This document shows, piece by piece, positions 63,513 through 64,000 of a stretch of 64,000 bases of DNA. Location of the stretch: contig JADJNS010000029.1 in the NCBI GenBank assembly GCA_016714225.1, positions 68,894 to 132,893 on the forward strand, written 5' to 3'. The DNA is from Archangiaceae bacterium. Its GTDB lineage: Bacteria; Myxococcota; Myxococcia; Myxococcales; Myxococcaceae. The notes below the pieces were generated by a model. The model was not told the origin of the DNA. It ran no database searches and saw nothing but the letters and a program-made list of their open reading frames with translations. How positions within the stretch are numbered: position 1 is the stretch's first letter; every line of letters starts with the position of its first letter. Both the position numbers and the translations under genes were made by a program.

Positions 63513-64000
63513 ACTCTGGAGGGGAAACGCTGGCCTTGCTGTTCAAGCGTGAGGCGCCAGTCCTCCCCCACTTCGGGCCGCATCTGCCCAAGGACCTGGC
63601 ACGAACGGATGCGGTGGAGCGAAGCGCCGCTTTCGTCCTCTGGCCCGCGCTGATGTACCGCGTGGTACGGCGCCTCGAGGTGCGCGACCGCGAGCTCAAC
63701 GTCCTCAGAAGGCGGTGCTCAGGATGTACCGATGGTACGACCAACGTGCAACGCATCGGCAGTCGACTCCACATTCACCCCGACCTCGCGGCGCTCATCT
63801 ACCTGGAGCTGCAAGGGCGCGGGCTGCTCAGCAGCAACGGGCTACCGACAGAGAGGACGCGAACTCTTCGAGGAGGAGACCCTCGATGCGCCGGATGGTG
63901 ACGAGCCACGTGTTCAGGACCCGTGGTCCGAGGACCTCTGGCCGCGCTTCGTCGAAACCGACTACGTCGAGTTGCAGCGACCCAACAGGTTCCCGACCTC
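63509..64000 (+). CDS. Winged-helix-like protein downstream of helicase, partial and frameshifted
   Basis: From GTG 63509, overlapping the helicase stop (GTGA); a GGAGGGG at 63517-63523 also suggests a start nearer 63535 (TTG). Blocks read LALLFKREAPVLPHFGPHLP, DLARTDAVERSAAFVLWPAL, MYRVVRRLEVRDRELNVLRR, then IGSRLHIHPDLAALIYLELQ and GRGLLSSNGLPTERG, which look like a winged helix. Another break near 63720 and one near 63865 are needed. The gene runs off the window. Family not recognised; its tight coupling makes it part of the cluster. Confidence 0.5.

Overview
The window is GC-rich DNA, roughly 68-70% by eye, from a member of the Myxococcota or a close relative. This rests on several traits seen together: surface proteins with a Gly-rich stalk, a GCGC motif, a hydrophobic helix and an Arg cluster at the C terminus (MYXO-CTERM-like); many Asp/Ala/Gly-rich lipoproteins; FHA-type sigma-54 activators beside Ser/Thr kinases with PEGA repeats; and an operon resembling the Cgl/Glt outer-membrane gliding apparatus. 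I ran no database search. All family names come from motifs I can read in the sequence.

Layout. 0-8.3 kb: the 5' end of a PilT-like ATPase, a DODA-type dioxygenase, a DUF2723 membrane protein, a large IPT/TIG surface protein with a 24-bp tandem repeat and a one-base frame break, a 2OG-Fe(II) oxygenase, a lipoprotein and a thioredoxin. 8.3-12.7 kb: an ECF sigma factor fused to a zinc-finger domain, a 57-residue zinc-binding-like protein, and an arsenic module (ACR3 efflux pump, then arsenate reductase fused to tandem ArsA). 12.8-14.3 kb: a metallophosphoesterase lipoprotein. 14.4-19.9 kb: an eight-gene minus-strand operon whose genes mostly overlap by 1-4 bases (CglF-like protein, small Cys-rich lipoprotein, vWA lipoprotein CglB, Cys-rich lipoprotein, three outer-membrane barrels, TPR protein GltC). 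20.1-27.6 kb: a divergent pair of FHA sigma-54 activator and PEGA kinase, a serine hydrolase and a Kelch surface protein. 27.5-32.8 kb: a PAS histidine kinase divergent from a KaiC-like operon. 33.0-36.1 kb: a 1023-residue FAD/Fe-S oxidoreductase.

36-48 kb is a patchwork. It holds a nitrilase-like protein, a P-type ATPase with a membrane-bound LuxR regulator, two YCII proteins (one with its ECF42 sigma factor), a GlxA-type regulator, an ArsR/AHSA1 operon, and several gene scraps (MFS, SRPBCC, TfoX, DUF1905). At 48.48-48.85 kb lies a tract of G and C runs that swallows most of an ECF sigma gene; only the tail and the coupled anti-sigma gene are readable. 49.2-54.2 kb is a TonB-dependent receptor with a fused TonB C-terminal domain and two lipoproteins.

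55.4-64 kb is the most interesting part. A co-directional cluster encodes an RtcR-like regulator (putative CARF sensor plus AAA+ domain with an altered GAFTGA loop), a DUF4258-like protein, a TerY-type vWA protein, a PP2C phosphatase, a protein kinase with zinc ribbon, an SF1 (UPF1/DNA2-like) helicase and a further winged-helix-like protein cut by the window edge. It looks like a regulated phospho-signalling plus nucleic-acid-processing system, probably stress or defence related. Almost every gene in it carries one-base frame breaks that leave protein motifs intact, so base-calling error is as likely as decay. Single frame breaks of the same kind occur in four genes elsewhere.
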